Source: NZQO01 sp964639255
Lineage (GTDB): Bacteria > Bacteroidota > Bacteroidia > Flavobacteriales > Flavobacteriaceae
Reading direction: 5' to 3'
Assembly (NCBI GenBank): GCA_964639255.1
Contig: CAZXDP010000008.1
Location: 1 to 64,000, forward strand
Length of the DNA stretch: 64,000 bases
Shown here: one piece after another, positions 8,966 through 16,162 of the stretch
How positions within the stretch are numbered: position 1 is the stretch's first letter
How the letters are laid out: each line of letters opens with the position of its first letter
Program-made: the position numbers and the translations under genes
Notes under the pieces: generated by a model
What the model saw: the letters and a program-made list of their open reading frames with translations, nothing else
Database searches by the model: none
What the model was told of the DNA's origin: nothing

Positions 8966-9005
8966 GCGGATGTGGTGGAACTGGTAGACACGCTAGACTT
9001 AGGAT
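8966..9005 (+). pseudogene. 5' half of a tRNA-Leu, cut in the anticodon arm
   Basis: The sequence starts GCGGATGTGGTGGAA and follows the intact tRNA-Leu downstream (acceptor strand, D-arm, anticodon loop) up to CTTAGGAT. It then diverges. The 3' side of the anticodon stem, variable arm, T-arm and acceptor complement are absent. Its own 5' acceptor (GCGGATG) would need CATCCGC, and its anticodon stem (CTAGA) would need TCTAG. Neither is present nearby, so this is not a simple duplication of the adjacent gene. It is best read as the chromosomal left half of the attachment-site tRNA. Confidence 0.75.
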
Positions 9006-9079
9006 TTATCCAAATAAAAAGTGTTAATTTGCACTTTATGCGGGTGTGGTGGAATTGGTAGACACGTCAGACTTAGGAT
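8995..9079 (+). repeat. 11-base direct repeat, candidate att core
   Basis: AGACTTAGGAT occurs at 8995-9005 (where the partial tRNA stops matching) and at 9069-9079 inside the intact tRNA-Leu, 74 bases apart. It spans the anticodon loop, a known kind of crossover site for tyrosine recombinases. The first copy is the probable attL core. The second belongs to the complete tRNA carried just inside the element. Confidence 0.55.
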
Positions 9080-9121
9080 CTGATGCCGCAAGGTGTGGGG
9101 GTTCGAGTCCCTTCACCCGCA
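9040..9121 (+). tRNA. tRNA-Leu (anticodon UAG)
   Basis: An 82-base class II tRNA. The acceptor GCGGGTG (9040-9046) pairs with CACCCGC (9114-9120), followed by discriminator A. The D-loop contains GG; the anticodon arm is TCAGA-CTTAGGA-TCTGA, giving anticodon TAG. A variable arm follows, and the T-loop is TTCGAGT. No CCA is encoded. It is expressed from the promoter at 8926-8955 and ends at the terminator just downstream. It may be element-borne and replace the broken tRNA-Leu in front of it. Confidence 0.95.
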
Positions 9122-9123
9122 CT

Positions 9124-9153
9124 AAAAGCCGAAGAGAAATCTTCGGCTTTTTT
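9124..9153 (+). terminator. Intrinsic terminator of the tRNA-Leu gene
   Basis: Complementary arms AAAAGCCGAAGA (9124-9135) and TCTTCGGCTTTT (9140-9151) around a GAAA tetraloop, ending in a T run, immediately after the tRNA. Confidence 0.9.
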
Positions 9154-9182
9154 ATTTCAAAAACACACTGAAAAAAGACACG

Positions 9183-9203
9183 GGTACAACATAGGTACAA
9201 CAT
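9183..9203 (+). repeat. Tandem GGTACAACAT direct repeat near the att site
   Basis: GGTACAACAT at 9183-9192 and 9194-9203, an 11-base period, within the otherwise featureless stretch 9154-9352. The close spacing on one DNA face and position about 180 bases from the candidate core would suit recombinase arm-type sites, but nothing else supports that. Confidence 0.4.
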
Positions 9204-9352
9204 TTGACCTATTTTCAAGATAAACTTTGATTTAGTGTCATATACTTCCATTTGATATTAACCACTATGTCAATCAATATAAATTCATAGAATTTAGGTT
9301 TTCTCGACTCTTGTTCTTCGATTGGGAGTTTATTATCATACAATATCCCCGC

Positions 9353-9520
9353 AAGTTAAACTCGTAAAATACTTCCATCAAAAGACTACGGCATAAAGCC
9401 ATCGCTTATGCCCCTACTTATTTATTCCGTTTCCTTTTGAGACAAGATTTTATCTTCCGTTTGGTTCACTGCTCAAATATTGTTTAATCTAAAATTTGAG
9501 TATTATGACAACAAAAGCGA
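9353..9520 (+). repeat. Leader repeat, copy 1 (upstream of parB-like gene)
   Basis: About 168 bases that recur at 11395-11561. The best-conserved blocks are CATCAAAAGACTACGGCATA (continuing AAGCCAT), TTTATTCCGTTTCCTTTTGA, CTTCCGTTTGG, GCTCAAATATTGTTTAA, and the first codons ATGACAACAAAAGCGA. The repeat therefore covers promoter, 5' untranslated region and start codon, and could bind a shared regulator or form a shared RNA structure. Confidence 0.75.
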
Positions 9521-11292
9521 GTACCACAAGAAAGCGCAGAAGTACAACGGCTACTGCGAAGAAAGAAGTGAACAGAAAAAAAGTTCCACTACTTCAAATC
9601 GAGAACATTCCCATCGGTAAAATCAAGCCTGACCCTAAGCAACCAAGAAAGACCTTTGATGAAAAGCAGCTACAACAGCTTTCGGATAGCATTAAGATAT
9701 TTGGTGTATTGCAACCAATAACGGTTCGCAAATCTGGAAAGAACTTTATCATTGTTATGGGCGAAAGACGATTTCGCGCAAGCAAAATAGCGAATAAGAA
9801 AACAATTCCCAGTATCGTAAGAACTTATGAAAACAACGAAGTACTGGAAGTTCAAATTATCGAAAACCTACAACGAAAGGACGTAGAGCCTACCGAAGAA
9901 GCCGAAGCAATAGCTTATCTGAGCGACAAGTATGCGCCCTCTGAAATCGCTGAACGCTTGGGTAGAACGGACAACTTCATTCGACAACGCTTAAAGCTGG
10001 CTGGATTGATTGACGGTTTCAAGTATTATGTTCGTAGCGGTGAAATGACCATTTCGTTGGGTGTTGGTGTAGCACTTTTTGAACCAGAGGAACAACAAAT
10101 GATGTTGGAAACGATGGGCGAGGATTACAATTCACATCAAATCAACAGGATGATTAAAGACCAGACTTATGATTTGGAAAAGGCTTCCTTTGATGTTGAA
10201 GACAAGGAATTAGTGGCTAAAGCGGGTTCTTGTGTAGAATGTCCATTCAATGCTGCGAATCAAGGCAATCTTTTCGGCGAAGGCAAAATGGTCTGTACAA
10301 AGTCAGCCTGTTTTGAGACGAAAAAGACAAAATCGTTCTTGAACCTGATTGAAAAATCGAAGAAAGAAAACATACTGCTCATACCTGAAATACGACAGTA
10401 CTGGGCGGATGAAGAAAAAAATCAGCTTGTTATTTCACAATTGGAAAATAATGGGTTAAAAGTCTATCTGCTGGATGATATTGAAATCATTGAGACACCC
10501 ATCAAACCAACAATGGATGCCATTAAGATTGAATATCAGCACTATGATTATTCTGAAGATGAACTGAAAGCAGAGCTCGACGAGGCTATCCACCAATATG
10601 AGGAAGACTTGAAAACGTACAATTCAGCAGAAAAGAATGGTTTTGTAAATAGTATCGTCTTCCATCCTGAAACCTATCAAAATAAGAATGTCTTCATAAA
10701 AGTGATTGAGAAATCAAAAAGTGATTCTTCTGAATATTCAGCACCATTGGCCAACAGGAAAATGGCAGATTGTACACCGGAAGAACAAATCATCAAAATC
10801 AATGAACGTGAAATCCGCAAGCAACAGATTGAGAACAACAAGCAGTTTGAAGAAGTGGTGCAGATGATTCGTGAGTCGGATTATATCGATACTAAAAAAA
10901 CACTTTCGGTGGATGAAATGGTCGCATTTTCCATTTCGCTGTTTGAGAACAATGTAGATTACACAGCACAGCAAAAGTATTTTTCAAAACTCTTAGGTGA
11001 TACATCGAAAATGTCCAAGGTTGAAATAGTCGAGCATTTCAAGAAGAATTTCAAAAAGGAAATCTTTCACAAGTTGATTCGGTATATGCTCACGAAGCAA
11101 GTACATTTTGGCGAAAACAACCACAAGAATAACTTGACGAATATTTCATTTTACAATACGATGCAGGTATATTATAAATCCAAGATTGCTGAAATTGAAA
11201 AAGTATATTCCGAGAAAAGGGACAAGCGTGAAGCACGTTTGAAAGAGCGCATCACGGTTCTTGAAAAGAAAATTCAGGAACTTAAAGAGTAG
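9505..11292 (+). CDS. ParB/Srx-domain DNA-binding protein of the ICE
   Basis: A protein of about 595 residues. The start is taken at ATG 9505, because the MTTKA start is shared exactly with the small gene after the second leader copy; a TTG nine bases upstream is in frame but not conserved. After a basic N-terminus comes a ParB/Srx domain (about 33-125) with the nucleotide-binding-type GERRFRA motif at 86-92, then a helix-turn-helix region (APSEIAERLGRTDNFIRQRL). Four cysteines at about 243, 246, 264 and 269 could bind zinc. The long C-terminus is charged with a coiled-coil end. There is no ParA next to it, so partition in the usual sense is doubtful. Large orphan ParB-like proteins of this kind are common on flavobacterial ICEs. 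A UUCG-loop terminator follows. Confidence 0.8.
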   Translation: MTTKASTTRKRRSTTATAKKEVNRKKVPLLQIENIPIGKIKPDPKQPRKTFDEKQLQQLSDSIKIFGVLQPITVRKSGKNFIIVMGERRFRASKIANKKTIPSIVRTYENNEVLEVQIIENLQRKDVEPTEEAEAIAYLSDKYAPSEIAERLGRTDNFIRQRLKLAGLIDGFKYYVRSGEMTISLGVGVALFEPEEQQMMLETMGEDYNSHQINRMIKDQTYDLEKASFDVEDKELVAKAGSCVECPFNAANQGNLFGEGKMVCTKSACFETKKTKSFLNLIEKSKKENILLIPEIRQYWADEEKNQLVISQLENNGLKVYLLDDIEIIETPIKPTMDAIKIEYQHYDYSEDELKAELDEAIHQYEEDLKTYNSAEKNGFVNSIVFHPETYQNKNVFIKVIEKSKSDSSEYSAPLANRKMADCTPEEQIIKINEREIRKQQIENNKQFEEVVQMIRESDYIDTKKTLSVDEMVAFSISLFENNVDYTAQQKYFSKLLGDTSKMSKVEIVEHFKKNFKKEIFHKLIRYMLTKQVHFGENNHKNNLTNISFYNTMQVYYKSKIAEIEKVYSEKRDKREARLKERITVLEKKIQELKE

Positions 11293-11311
11293 CTTTTGTT
11301 GTTTTGAAGAA

Positions 11312-11338
11312 GGGTCGGCATTCGTGTCGGCCCTTTTT
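11312..11338 (+). terminator. Terminator after the parB-like gene
   Basis: GGGTCGGCA (11312-11320), loop TTCG, TGTCGGCCC (11325-11333), nine pairs including two G-T pairs, then five T. The UUCG loop and T tail fit an intrinsic terminator 20 bases after the stop. Confidence 0.8.
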
Positions 11339-11394
11339 CTTTTTATGATAGTGCTATTTGGGTTTTAAAAAAAGTATCAATCAATACCAGCGCA

Positions 11395-11561
11395 AAGATA
11401 AACTCGTAAAATACACCCATCAAAAGACTACGGCATAAAGCCATTGCGCACATTCCTCTCTCATTTATTCCGTTTCCTTTTGAGCTGTGATTTTAGCTTC
11501 CGTTTGGGTGATGCTCAAATATTGTTTAACTAAAATTTCAGCATTATGACAACAAAAGCGA
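11395..11561 (+). repeat. Leader repeat, copy 2 (upstream of a 50-residue gene)
   Basis: The second copy of the leader at 9353-9520, with the same conserved blocks in the same order and the same ATGACAACAAAAGCGA start. Differences are scattered substitutions and one-base shifts, so this is an old duplication kept under selection in the blocks. The gap 11339-11394 holds nothing else recognisable. Confidence 0.75.
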
Positions 11562-11698
11562 AGATTTCGGTCAAGGAAGCCGAGGCACATTATCAATCCA
11601 GCAAGGAAAATTACACCATTGAAAGTGCAGAAAGTCATTTGGCCTATTATCGGGACAAGTACCCAGAGCACTACACTGTTTTGTCTCAAAATGTTTAA
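11546..11698 (+). CDS. Small protein, 50 residues, unknown
   Basis: ATG at 11546 to TAA at 11698. The first five residues (MTTKA) and the whole upstream leader are the same as those of the parB-like gene, which is the main argument that it is translated. The rest is hydrophilic with a helix-prone KEAEAHYQSS segment and an aromatic ESAESHLAYYRDKYPEHY tail. No cysteines or signal peptide are seen. The function is unknown. The DUF932 gene follows 17 bases later, so the two are probably one transcript. Confidence 0.6.
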   Translation: MTTKAKISVKEAEAHYQSSKENYTIESAESHLAYYRDKYPEHYTVLSQNV

Positions 11699-11715
11699 CC
11701 CAAAATTCAAAAGCT

Positions 11716-12552
11716 ATGTATTTACAAAATTTGCAACAAGATGATATTTTCGTTTCTAATGAAATGAAATCCTTAAAAAGTCTGACCCAGATAGAATCAC
11801 GTCGTGGGCTTGAAAACGCCATCATCTCAAATGGTAAAATCGTCAACGTCGTATCGAAAAGCTACGGACACATCCCAAACCAACTGTTCTTCAAGAAAGC
11901 AGAAGAAATGTTGATTGATGCTGGTCTCAACTACCATAAACGCACCATCAACAAAAATGACAGGTCGTTTATCACCGATTTTATCATTGATGATAAAAGC
12001 CAATTCACCGTCAAGAATGACAAAGATTTGATATTGCCGATGCTTCGGTTCAAGAATTCGTATGATGGAAGCGAGAAGACCTCTGGCCACTTTGGATTTT
12101 ACCGAAAGGTTTGTGCAAATGGCCTTCACGTTTCACAGGCTGAAATCGAGTTTTCGATTAAGCACAGCAAGAACAATACAGACCTTATAATGCCAAGGTT
12201 GAACAACTTGTTCGATAAATTTCTGGACAATGAGTTCTACACCATCACTAAGAAATTCGACAAGATGAAGGACTTTAAAATCATCGATACGAAAGAATTC
12301 GTAAAAGCCATTCTTGATAGAACGAAGCTGTTTCGCTTTGAATGTAGCGACAAGAACAGCGACCCATCAAAAAAGTCTCGTGAGGTTTTAGAAATCCTCG
12401 ATTACGAAGCCCTATTGCTCAATGAGGAACCGAATCTTTGGTTGGGTTACAACGCTTTCAATTCAGTCTTACACAATGTGCTGAAAAAGAGTTTTGGCCA
12501 ACAAGAAAGATTGGATAAAAAGTTGTTCGATGAAGTGTATGCTCTGGCATAG
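11716..12552 (+). CDS. DUF932-family phage/plasmid-like protein
   Basis: A 278-residue soluble protein. The order of motifs (SYGHIPNQLFFKKAEEML near residue 54, a central FGFYRKVCANGLHVS with the conserved CxNG-L signature, and an aromatic YNAFNSVLHN end) matches the DUF932 family found on plasmids, phages and ICEs of many bacteria. The molecular role is not known. It sits between the parB-like gene and ssb, in the maintenance module of the element, directly after the 50-residue gene. Confidence 0.75.
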   Translation: MYLQNLQQDDIFVSNEMKSLKSLTQIESRRGLENAIISNGKIVNVVSKSYGHIPNQLFFKKAEEMLIDAGLNYHKRTINKNDRSFITDFIIDDKSQFTVKNDKDLILPMLRFKNSYDGSEKTSGHFGFYRKVCANGLHVSQAEIEFSIKHSKNNTDLIMPRLNNLFDKFLDNEFYTITKKFDKMKDFKIIDTKEFVKAILDRTKLFRFECSDKNSDPSKKSREVLEILDYEALLLNEEPNLWLGYNAFNSVLHNVLKKSFGQQERLDKKLFDEVYALA

Positions 12553-13286
12553 CTTTAAAAGGTTTATCCAGTACCTTAAACTGGATTTTCGACTATTACA
12601 AATCCCTACCATTAATACCGCTCAGCACTTTCCCACTTCATTCCGTTGCACTTCATTCCGGGAAAAGAGCTTCACTACAAATATCTTGGACACAATCCCC
12701 AATTTCAGCTTTCCATTTCGCTAACCCTTCCCGCTTAGGCTGGGAAGGAACACTTCATTCCAGAGCGGAAATTGTGAATTAAGTCCGCCTTACCAAATCG
12801 GAAGGACAGCACCTTGGTTTTCTTAACAGAATTTACGGCAAGAACTTCTTGAGCCCTTGCTCGAAAATTCTTAAAAACCGATGCACTGTCCCACACATTT
12901 TAAGGGGTTTATAATGGATGAAGCCTTGAATGTTTTTCGGGGCATCGAAAAACAGGCAGTGCATAACCAATTCTACATTAAACCCAATCGCTCGCCTCGC
13001 TTAACTTCCCGTACGCTCAACTCACGACCGGCTTTAAAAGAATTGTTAATGCCCTTATGGAACTTGTCAAGACCGTGGCAAGTTTCAGTGAAAAATAAGG
13101 TATCTACTTCCTTGAAAATGCGAGCATTTTACTACGTCGCAGACACACCTGATTTATTCACTGAAAGTCTTGACAAAACCCACGTCACCCATTGTGCTAC
13201 GCACGAAAGAAATCAAACAAACACCCCTTAAAATTTCATCACAACTGAATTAAACAGGGGAATTATTAATCTTTAAATTTTTAGTT
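12553..13286. other. Non-coding stretch, structured, 0.73 kb
   Basis: No convincing gene. It holds three copies of CACTTCATTCC (12634, 12649, 12751), a small hairpin with CCTTCCC (12726-12732) and GGGAAGG (12742-12748) arms, and the long inverted repeat at 13064-13176. An open frame from 12881 to 13231 has no family features and runs straight through the inverted repeat. The stretch ends with an ssb promoter region. Confidence 0.6.
13064..13176. repeat. Long interrupted inverted repeat upstream of ssb
   Basis: TTGTCAAGAC (13064-13073) pairs with GTCTTGACAA (13167-13176), and TTTCAGTGAA (13083-13092) with TTCACTGAAA (13157-13166), with further partial pairing inward to about 13101 and 13147. 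A perfect small hairpin AAAATGC-GA-GCATTTT (13115-13130) sits at the tip. The layout suggests a folded RNA or a single-stranded-DNA structure rather than a terminator, as no T run follows. Confidence 0.7.
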
Positions 13287-13643
13287 ATGAGTACTTTAAG
13301 AAATCACGTACAACTGATTGGAAACGTTGGTCAAGAGCCAACCATCACGAACCTTGAAAGCGGAAGCAAAGTAGCCCGTTTTTCACTTGCCACAAATGAA
13401 TACTATAAGAACAAAAAAGGCGAGAAAGAGCAAAACACCGAATGGCATACCGTGGTTGCTTGGGGCAAGACCGCTGAAGTTGTCGAGAACTATGTCGTAA
13501 AAGGTAAAGAGATAGGCGTAAGCGGAAAACTGAAATCCCGAAGCTATGAGGACAAAGATGGTATCAAAAGATACGTAACCGAAATCGAAGCCAACGAAAT
13601 CCTGTTGTTGGGTACAAAAAACGGTAACGGTTCTAACGAATAG
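13287..13643 (+). CDS. ssb: Single-stranded DNA-binding protein
   Basis: A 118-residue OB-fold protein. MSTLRNHVQLIGNVGQEP, ARFSLATNE, EWHTVVAWGKTAEVVENYV and GKLKSRSYEDKDG are the classic SSB strands and aromatic contacts. The acidic C-terminal tail of housekeeping SSB (DDDIPF-type) is missing; the protein ends KNGNGSNE, as many mobile-element SSBs do, so recruitment of host repair proteins may be reduced. It probably protects the transferred or replicating ICE strand. It is a monocistronic unit with its own terminator. Confidence 0.93.
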   Translation: MSTLRNHVQLIGNVGQEPTITNLESGSKVARFSLATNEYYKNKKGEKEQNTEWHTVVAWGKTAEVVENYVVKGKEIGVSGKLKSRSYEDKDGIKRYVTEIEANEILLLGTKNGNGSNE

Positions 13644-13653
13644 ACTTAAAAAG

Positions 13654-13690
13654 AAAGAGGGCGCACCTGTGGAAAGTTTCGCCCTCTTTT
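13654..13690 (+). terminator. Intrinsic terminator after ssb
   Basis: AAAGAGGGCG (13654-13663) and CGCCCTCTTT (13680-13689) form a 10-base stem ending in T; it lies 10 bases after the ssb stop. Confidence 0.85.
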
Positions 13691-13718
13691 CATTCTTAAT
13701 TTCTAAATCGAAATCACA

Positions 13719-14099
13719 ATGAAAGCACAAGTTAACGAAATAAAAGAGCGGTTGCAATATTTTAACGGAACTGAAATGTTCTACCAAATACCGCTACTAC
13801 GAACCCGATTTACCGATGGATTGAAATACCTGTCCGAAGTCGCCGAATGTTTTTGGTTGATAACCGATGCTTCGGTAATCGCGAAAAGTTTGATGAACCG
13901 TAGTGAGTTTATTACGATTGATTTTAAAAGAATGTCCGAAGAAAAACAAGACTTTACAGGTTACGAAGCTGAAATCATTTACAGCGATGGAAACGACAAC
14001 GTTTTGGAAACCCACCGCTATAATGCCACCGATTTTCCACTGGATGAATTGCGGATGTTCTTTGTGAACGATACGCTGATGTTACCAAGTGAATACTAA
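13719..14099 (+). CDS. DUF6876-type small protein
   Basis: A 126-residue acidic soluble protein. The pattern TEMFYQIPLLRTRFTDGLKY followed by a tryptophan-containing AECFWLITDAS strand is that of the DUF6876 family, which is found mostly on Bacteroidota mobile elements. No catalytic residues are apparent and the function is unknown. The next small gene follows 12 bases later, in the same transcript. Confidence 0.65.
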   Translation: MKAQVNEIKERLQYFNGTEMFYQIPLLRTRFTDGLKYLSEVAECFWLITDASVIAKSLMNRSEFITIDFKRMSEEKQDFTGYEAEIIYSDGNDNVLETHRYNATDFPLDELRMFFVNDTLMLPSEY

Positions 14100-14111
14100 A
14101 ATCGGGAAGCT

Positions 14112-14309
14112 ATGATTTATCTAAATTTTACCGATTTGAGTGAGGAAGCGCAAGAGCGATTAATTGCCAATTCCAAGGAAGATGTCAAGAAAAAATATGG
14201 CAAGGATTTGATGGACTATGCCACCAAGCATCATACCAATTTAGACCAAATGCTTGACGAAGAAGCGTTACGGAATTTATATTCCTATACCTATGTATTT
14301 AATATCTGA
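14112..14309 (+). CDS. Small acidic protein, 65 residues, unknown
   Basis: ATG at 14112, with 65 codons, directly after the DUF6876-type gene and before a strong terminator, which supports it as a real gene. The protein is mostly helical and charged (LTDLSEEAQERL-like N-terminus, DVKKKYGKDLMDYATKHH, LDQMLDEEALRN), with no membrane segment. Similar short proteins appear on Bacteroidota plasmids and ICEs, but no function is assigned. Confidence 0.55.
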   Translation: MIYLNFTDLSEEAQERLIANSKEDVKKKYGKDLMDYATKHHTNLDQMLDEEALRNLYSYTYVFNI

Positions 14310-14330
14310 ATGATGTTTTTTGAAAGAAAT

Positions 14331-14357
14331 ACACCTCTGAATTTTCAGAGGTGTTTT
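14331..14357 (+). terminator. Intrinsic terminator before the mobilisation region
   Basis: ACACCTCTGA (14331-14340), loop ATTT, TCAGAGGTGT (14345-14354), then T. It closes the transcript of the two small genes. Confidence 0.88.
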
Positions 14358-14546
14358 CATTTTTAGTGCATTCATAATCACGAAAAAAACGTATCTTTAT
14401 TTCGCTGAAATACAGCACACAATTTAAGTACAGTTATCCACTTTTTGACTTTCGCCGATAACAGTACCCATCGAAAATTAATGTATCGGAAATTTCATTT
14501 CCTCGAAAATGGCAATCAGCTTTTTAGCTGGATTGTATGGATTTTT

Positions 14547-14616
14547 GTCCCGTGAGCGGGACGAAAAGGAACAGCAAGAGGGTAACACGCGTTGCGATGT
14601 TACATATTCCTTTTCG
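14547..14616. other. Candidate origin of transfer (oriT)
   Basis: Three dyads are packed into 70 bases: GTCCCG-TGAG-CGGGAC (14547-14562); an outer pair CGAAAAGGAA (14562-14571) and TTCCTTTTCG (14607-14616); and, nested in the outer pair, GTAACA (14582-14587) with TGTTAC (14598-14603) around CGCG-rich bases. It lies in the non-coding stretch 14358-14738, directly upstream of the relaxosome genes, where oriT is expected in BfmA/MobB elements. No nick site can be named from sequence alone. Confidence 0.5.
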
Positions 14617-14673
14617 TTTTCAAATCATTGAAAATCAATCGTTTAGATTCATTTTAATTCTTTGATTTTCAGT

Positions 14674-14729
14674 AATTTGCGACAAATGCCCTCAAAACGC
14701 CCATTTTTCGGGAAGAATTTGCGACAAAT
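14674..14729 (+). repeat. AATTTGCGACAAAT direct repeat upstream of bfmA
   Basis: AATTTGCGACAAAT at 14674-14687 and again at 14716-14729, 42 bases apart (four helical turns), ending nine bases before the bfmA start. Each copy is itself a near-dyad (ATTTGcgaCAAAT). Likely binding sites for BfmA, for autoregulation or relaxosome assembly, or part of oriT. Confidence 0.6.
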
Positions 14730-14738
14730 CGGCGAAAT

Positions 14739-15119
14739 ATGGACACATTTATTGGTATTAGGTTCAAGAAGGAAACAGCCAAACGTTTTCAGGAATTCTC
14801 ACGTACACACTTCAAGACGCACACCGAGGCAATGGAAGCCATCCTCGATTTTTTCTTCTATAACGAGATTTCACCAAAGGAAAATTTAGGTCCTACGGGA
14901 CGCACTATTGAAGCCAAATTACTGAAACGTATCAATGCGGTCATTGCCATAATGCGTGATGTCGAAAAGACCCAAACCAAACCCACGGTAGCAATGTTGC
15001 AATCCCTTTTTGAGATGGAAGAACCTGAAGAGAAACCCTTGATTTTGGAAAAGAAATTTGCCGAAGAAAAGAAAGAAGTGAAGTTTCAAGAAAAGCGAAA
15101 TAACCAGAATCAACTTTAA
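14739..15119 (+). CDS. bfmA: BfmA/BtgA-family mobilisation protein
   Basis: A 126-residue basic protein. The N-terminus MDTFIGIRFKKETAKRFQEF, followed by FKTHTEAMEAILDFF, has the strand-helix-helix look of a ribbon-helix-helix DNA-binding domain and matches the BfmA/BtgA mobilisation family of Bacteroides elements. The C-terminus is lysine/glutamate-rich. It should bind oriT and help the relaxase, and the repeated AATTTGCGACAAAT just upstream is a candidate target. It is the first gene of a bfmA-mobB-mobC operon; the relaxase gene starts 11 bases later. Confidence 0.8.
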   Translation: MDTFIGIRFKKETAKRFQEFSRTHFKTHTEAMEAILDFFFYNEISPKENLGPTGRTIEAKLLKRINAVIAIMRDVEKTQTKPTVAMLQSLFEMEEPEEKPLILEKKFAEEKKEVKFQEKRNNQNQL

Positions 15120-15130
15120 AATTCCAACCT

Positions 15131-16162
15131 ATGTATATTAACATCACCGCACAAAAATTAGGAACGAATTACTCGCAGAGTTCAGCAGATTTTGTGGACT
15201 ATCTTGAAAAGGAAAACGAGGGTCTTGAAAAAGAAGAAATGGAACATTTCTTTAACCAATATGGCGATGAGATTTCAGCAAAGGAAGTGGTCAAAGAGAT
15301 AGATGGAAATACAGCAAAACTCAAAAAGAAAGAACCGAAATTCTATTCCATCACGGTCAGTCCTTCAAAATATGAATTGCGAAAACTTCAGAACAACAGT
15401 GAAGATTTAAAGAGATACACTCGTGAGTTGATGAAGGATTATGCAGCGTCATTTAATCGGGAAATAAACGGACGACCAGTTAAAGTAGAGGACATAAAAT
15501 ACTTCGCCAAAATCGAACACCAACGAACATTCAAAGGCACGGATTTTCAGGTGCGTGAAAACAAACCTTTTGCTACTAAGATTCTTGAATTGAAACAAGA
15601 AGTCAGGCGCATTCAACAAGGTCAGGCAACAGGCAATATTGACCGATTAAAACTGAGGATAGGAAAGTTGGAAAAAGAAGCACCACATCAGTTGAATGGC
15701 AAACGTATTGTCCAGGGAATGAAGAAACCCGGAAAACAAAGCCACATCCATATAATCGTTAGCCGTAAGGATGCAACAAATTCGTTTAGCTTATCACCAG
15801 GAAGCAAACACAAAGCCTCTGAAGTAGAGATGCACGGCAAGAAAGTAAAACGTGGTTTTGATAGGGATACCTTTTTCGCGAAAGCGGAAGAGACATTCGA
15901 TAAAACATTTGGCTACAAACGTAACTATGCGGAAACCTACAAAGCGAAGAAAGATTTTGTGAAGAACCCGAAACTTTACTTTGCAGCTTTGATGAAATTG
16001 CCAGCCAATGAAAAAGCCTTAGCCTTTAAGATGATGGGTAAATCGGGCGTGCCATTGATGCCTAACATCCCAACAAGTAAAGTACAACTCGCACTCAAAG
16101 TTATTAAAAAGTTGCGAAAAGGCGTTGAAGTCGCAGTGAAATCAAGTTCTATCGGGATATGA
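15131..16162 (+). CDS. mobB: MobB/DUF5712-type relaxase
   Basis: A 343-residue basic protein. The family signature is MYINITAQKLGTNYSQSSAD at the start, a tyrosine-containing YSITVSPS strand, and the histidine cluster GKQSHIHIIVSRKD (three-His-like metal site) around residue 205. This is the MOB relaxase partner of BfmA/BtgA proteins, and it would nick oriT and lead the strand into the recipient. A GCGAAAGCG-type palindromic word (15874-15883) encodes FFAKAE near residue 248. The stop overlaps the next start by four bases (ATGA). Confidence 0.78.
   Translation: MYINITAQKLGTNYSQSSADFVDYLEKENEGLEKEEMEHFFNQYGDEISAKEVVKEIDGNTAKLKKKEPKFYSITVSPSKYELRKLQNNSEDLKRYTRELMKDYAASFNREINGRPVKVEDIKYFAKIEHQRTFKGTDFQVRENKPFATKILELKQEVRRIQQGQATGNIDRLKLRIGKLEKEAPHQLNGKRIVQGMKKPGKQSHIHIIVSRKDATNSFSLSPGSKHKASEVEMHGKKVKRGFDRDTFFAKAEETFDKTFGYKRNYAETYKAKKDFVKNPKLYFAALMKLPANEKALAFKMMGKSGVPLMPNIPTSKVQLALKVIKKLRKGVEVAVKSSSIGI

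Noticed and set aside
9122..9352. Possible integrase remnant next to the tRNA
   Set aside because: No frame with tyrosine-recombinase motifs (Arg...His-x-x-Arg...Tyr) could be found here or elsewhere in the window; the integrase is expected beyond the right edge.
12881..13231. 116-codon open frame in the gap before ssb
   Set aside because: It has no recognisable family, the composition is odd, it starts inside one structured stretch and crosses the long inverted repeat at 13064-13176. It is more likely a chance frame in non-coding DNA.
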